A stretch of DNA of 64,000 nucleotides from Haliotis asinina (Eukaryota > Mollusca > Gastropoda > Lepetellida > Haliotidae), in NCBI RefSeq assembly GCF_037392515.1, contig NC_090281.1, forward strand, positions 51,314,753 through 51,378,752, read 5' to 3'. This document shows positions 61,697 through 64,000 of this stretch, one piece after another; position 1 is the stretch's first letter, and each line of letters begins with the position of its first letter. The notes under the pieces were generated by a model, which saw only the letters and a list, made by a program, of their open reading frames with translations, had not been told where the DNA came from and did not search any database. The position numbers and the translations under genes are program-made.

Positions 61697-62433
61697 CTAG
61701 TCGCTGAGACACCCCGTTGTCTTCTCTGCAGTATGCGTCGTGGGGTTCGTGCAGCACGGGTACATCGCGTAGTGAAATGCCTTGTTTGATGAAGAGAGTC
61801 CGTTGTAACCATACGTGGATCCTAATCCTAAGGGTAGAACTGGGGGGTAGGGCATTGCAAGAGCAAGACTCCTACCACCGCTTCCATAGGTGTATCTGAT
61901 AGAGTTCAGGTGAGCTGTAGGAGGGGATGTGATGGGGGAGAACGCTGACTTTAGGGATGGGGATGTGAGCGAGGAGCTGAGATAAGACTGAGGAAACAAA
62001 CTCGGCGTGGGTGTCGTCTGGCTGAGAGCGGAAGTCGTCTGCTCGCCATGGTTATTGAGTACCTGCTCGATAGCCTGTACCATGTCGTTTCCACACCCCT
62101 GGAGGATGAGCTGAAGCACCCCTCTCTTCATGTGTGGGAAAATGCGGCACATCATGTCAATTGGGGGACGTTTTCCGGCACCAGCACGTGCAAGAAAACT
62201 AAGTTCGTCTGCTGTGGGTTTTGGGAGGTAGTCTGAGCGCACGTGGTCTATAGCAGTGTTTGCTGGTTCTGGAGACATTTTTGGTGAGATGCTGCGAGTT
62301 GGGGAGGGACTGCGGCCGGCGTGTTTTGGTCTGTCTGCCATATCAGGGGATACAGGTCTGGAGTCTGGGTTCGGCGAGGATGCGGCACTACCGGAGTCGG
62401 TTGCCACCGGGTCGAGTCGTTGACGTTTCGCAA
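61697..62433 (-). CDS. Dmrta2-like: DMRT transcription factor, DMRTA type: terminal exon with DMA domain
   Basis: DMRT proteins bind DNA in the nucleus through an N-terminal DM zinc finger and act in sexual development and neurogenesis. This minus-strand exon encodes the C-terminal 244 residues. It starts after a clear acceptor (pyrimidine tract ending 'tttttttgcag', with AG at 62434-62435), enters in phase 1, and opens AKRQRLDPVATD. A Ser/Pro-rich stretch (RSPSPTRSISPKMSPEP) leads to a full DMA domain at about residues 87-128 (RPPIDMMCRIFPHMKRG, then LQGCGNDMVQAIEQVLNNH). After a Ser/Thr/Pro linker comes a conserved-looking tail, ending KAFHYAMYPCC and CLSD before TAG. A DMA domain is found in the DMRT3, DMRTA1 and DMRTA2 groups. 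The QGCG-D-VQAIEQVLN form favours DMRTA, but the exact paralogue is inferred. The DM-domain exon is not in the window. Confidence 0.93.
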
Positions 62434-64000
62434 CTGCAAAAAAATACCCAAAACATATAAACAGTTATGAATCTTTTTGAAGGGTGAGGGCGCTTTTGGA
62501 AATATTCCAGTAGGTGAACCCTAGTAACTGGGTTCACATATCATCACACACTCCCATTTGGGGATTCAAACTCGGACCTTCAGTGTTACCAGCCATCGCT
62601 TTAACCGCTAGGGTAGAACCTAATGATGTGTTCATTGACAACGTGAATTTGTATGGGAGGTTGAAGTTAAGCTTAAGTAGGTTTATAATTATATGTACTA
62701 CTATATTTATTAACTGAGTTTTATCCATTTCGCCACATTATTTATAACACGTTTTCGTCAATAATATGAATATGTACCCGGGGACACCAGTAATATAGGT
62801 AAATCGTTTAACTGTTACACAAAACCGATCTCGAACAGGAGCTTTCATAATCTTAAGGTAGCACTTTAATGTAGTTAACAGTTTGTTTTTTCACGAAACT
62901 TCATCAAATTCAGCTCTTTAAAACCCTGTGACCCTGTGCGTTAAGGATAAAAGAATATAAGGCGTCAGCTGGCCCCATAGGCACTTTTCCCATTAGAAGT
63001 GTCTTTTGATTATTGCACCAACATGATATACTTGCTAAATTATTGTGCGTGCAGAATAGGGCTATTCTATTAGTCGACCTTTCAGAGAGCGGTGAAAGAG
63101 GCGTAATTTATATATACTTTGTATGAGTCGTTATCACGCTTCGGCGAATATCTTAAGTCGATATTTGAAAGGCACAATCTTTGAGAACGTCTGTTGGCTT
63201 TATGTTTATTCTATAAATCAAACACATTAGTGAATAATTACACTAACCGCATATTCTGAAGCAGAATCTTTCTGGTACCCTGTGGACTTAATGTGCTTAC
63301 CTAACTTTTGTTAAAAATCAATTGCTAGGAGATATAAAATCCAGAATATGAAACATTAATAACAGGGACGGCCAATATCGCCTTGCCTGACTCCAAGCAG
63401 ACGGATAGTTGAAAATTTTATGGTATAAATGTCCCATTTAAATTTTCGGAAAGACTGACGAATTGTTTTCTGAAATGCCATACAAGGTATGTCCTTGCCC
63501 CCCGCTGATGTTCATAAGCCCTGAGCACATTCCCTGTTACCCCTGTGGACTTTACGTCGGGTCCTCCGGCATCTATTAAGCGTGATGCCCACAGTAGACT
63601 TGAGAACATTAATTGCTAAATGTTCCGATGTTCATTTCAAACAAGCAGTGTTCATGCGCCGAAAGATAATTTTCACCATGGGCTTTAGAGCTCGATAAAG
63701 CCCTTCCATTGAAGATTCTTCACAGTTTGAAGTAAGACATAACACAAGTTACACTATAGATAATGACCTCCTCACAGTAAGTGGATCTCCCTGAATGGAT
63801 GTAGCAGGACCACTTAAACATTGTATTCAGGTTGTAATAAAATCTAGCACCGTCACATTCCCGTGGCGGTTACTCCTAACCAGTCATGAGTCCATCATTT
63901 ATATGTTAATGGTTTGGAATCCTAAAACAGAAAAAAGGCTGGCTGAAAAGAACAGTCTACCTCCCGGGATTACTGCTTTGTGCTCCTGTTTCGAGATGGG
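62434..64000 (-). other. Intron of the DMRT gene (3' part)
   Basis: Sequence upstream of the DMA exon on the minus strand, beginning with the acceptor at 62434. No DM-domain cysteines and histidines are encoded anywhere here, so the preceding exon lies past the window. A 63-codon minus-strand frame at 63418-63609 looks mildly coding-like but has no motif. Confidence 0.75.
62533..62622 (-). repeat. tRNA-like SINE head fragment in the DMRT intron
   Basis: On the + strand 'cccatttggggattcaaact', 'cggaccttcagtgttaccag' and 'ccatcgctttaaccgctagg' are the reverse complement of a diverged family A head. The B-box is decayed to 'gagtttgaatcc'. The body is missing. Confidence 0.7.

Overview
This window is eukaryotic, almost entirely non-coding, A+T-rich and full of simple repeats. 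It most likely comes from a gastropod mollusc, probably a vetigastropod such as an abalone (Haliotis). That guess rests on more than a dozen copies of two short interspersed elements ending in a tail of the type 'aatattgctaaaagcggcg', then 'taaaac' and (CTCA)n. I know this signature from abalone-type genomes, but no search was run.

One gene is clear. On the minus strand, 61697-62433 is the terminal coding exon of a DMRT transcription factor with a DMA domain (DMRTA type). It has a clean splice acceptor and a plausible 3' UTR running towards about 61045. The DM zinc-finger exon is not in the window and must lie beyond base 64000, so 62434-64000 is intron. A second minus-strand terminal exon (54671-54894) has a good acceptor and coding character but no family I recognise.

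Other coding traces are weak or broken: a Tc1-like transposase relic (16378-16745, three reading frames), a mariner-like scrap (46612-46671), a reverse-transcriptase scrap (59328-59477), an ankyrin-like remnant (24039-24322), an unrecognised frameshifted remnant (37026-37338), and a compact possible secreted-protein locus with a frame break (57232-57514).

The rest is repeats. There are at least nine minisatellites with periods of about 43, 33, 31, 74, 33, 48, 51/33, 29 and 128 bp, many long microsatellites, a 31-base G run, and SINE copies. Some SINEs sit as inverted pairs. The 33-bp arrays at 6930-8370 and 28160-28560 and the 51-bp array produce long open frames that would mislead a gene finder. 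I found no convincing new multi-gene system. The most informative points are the DMRT exon, the unidentified exon at 54.7 kb, the nested higher-order minisatellites, and the shared 3' tail of the two SINE families.
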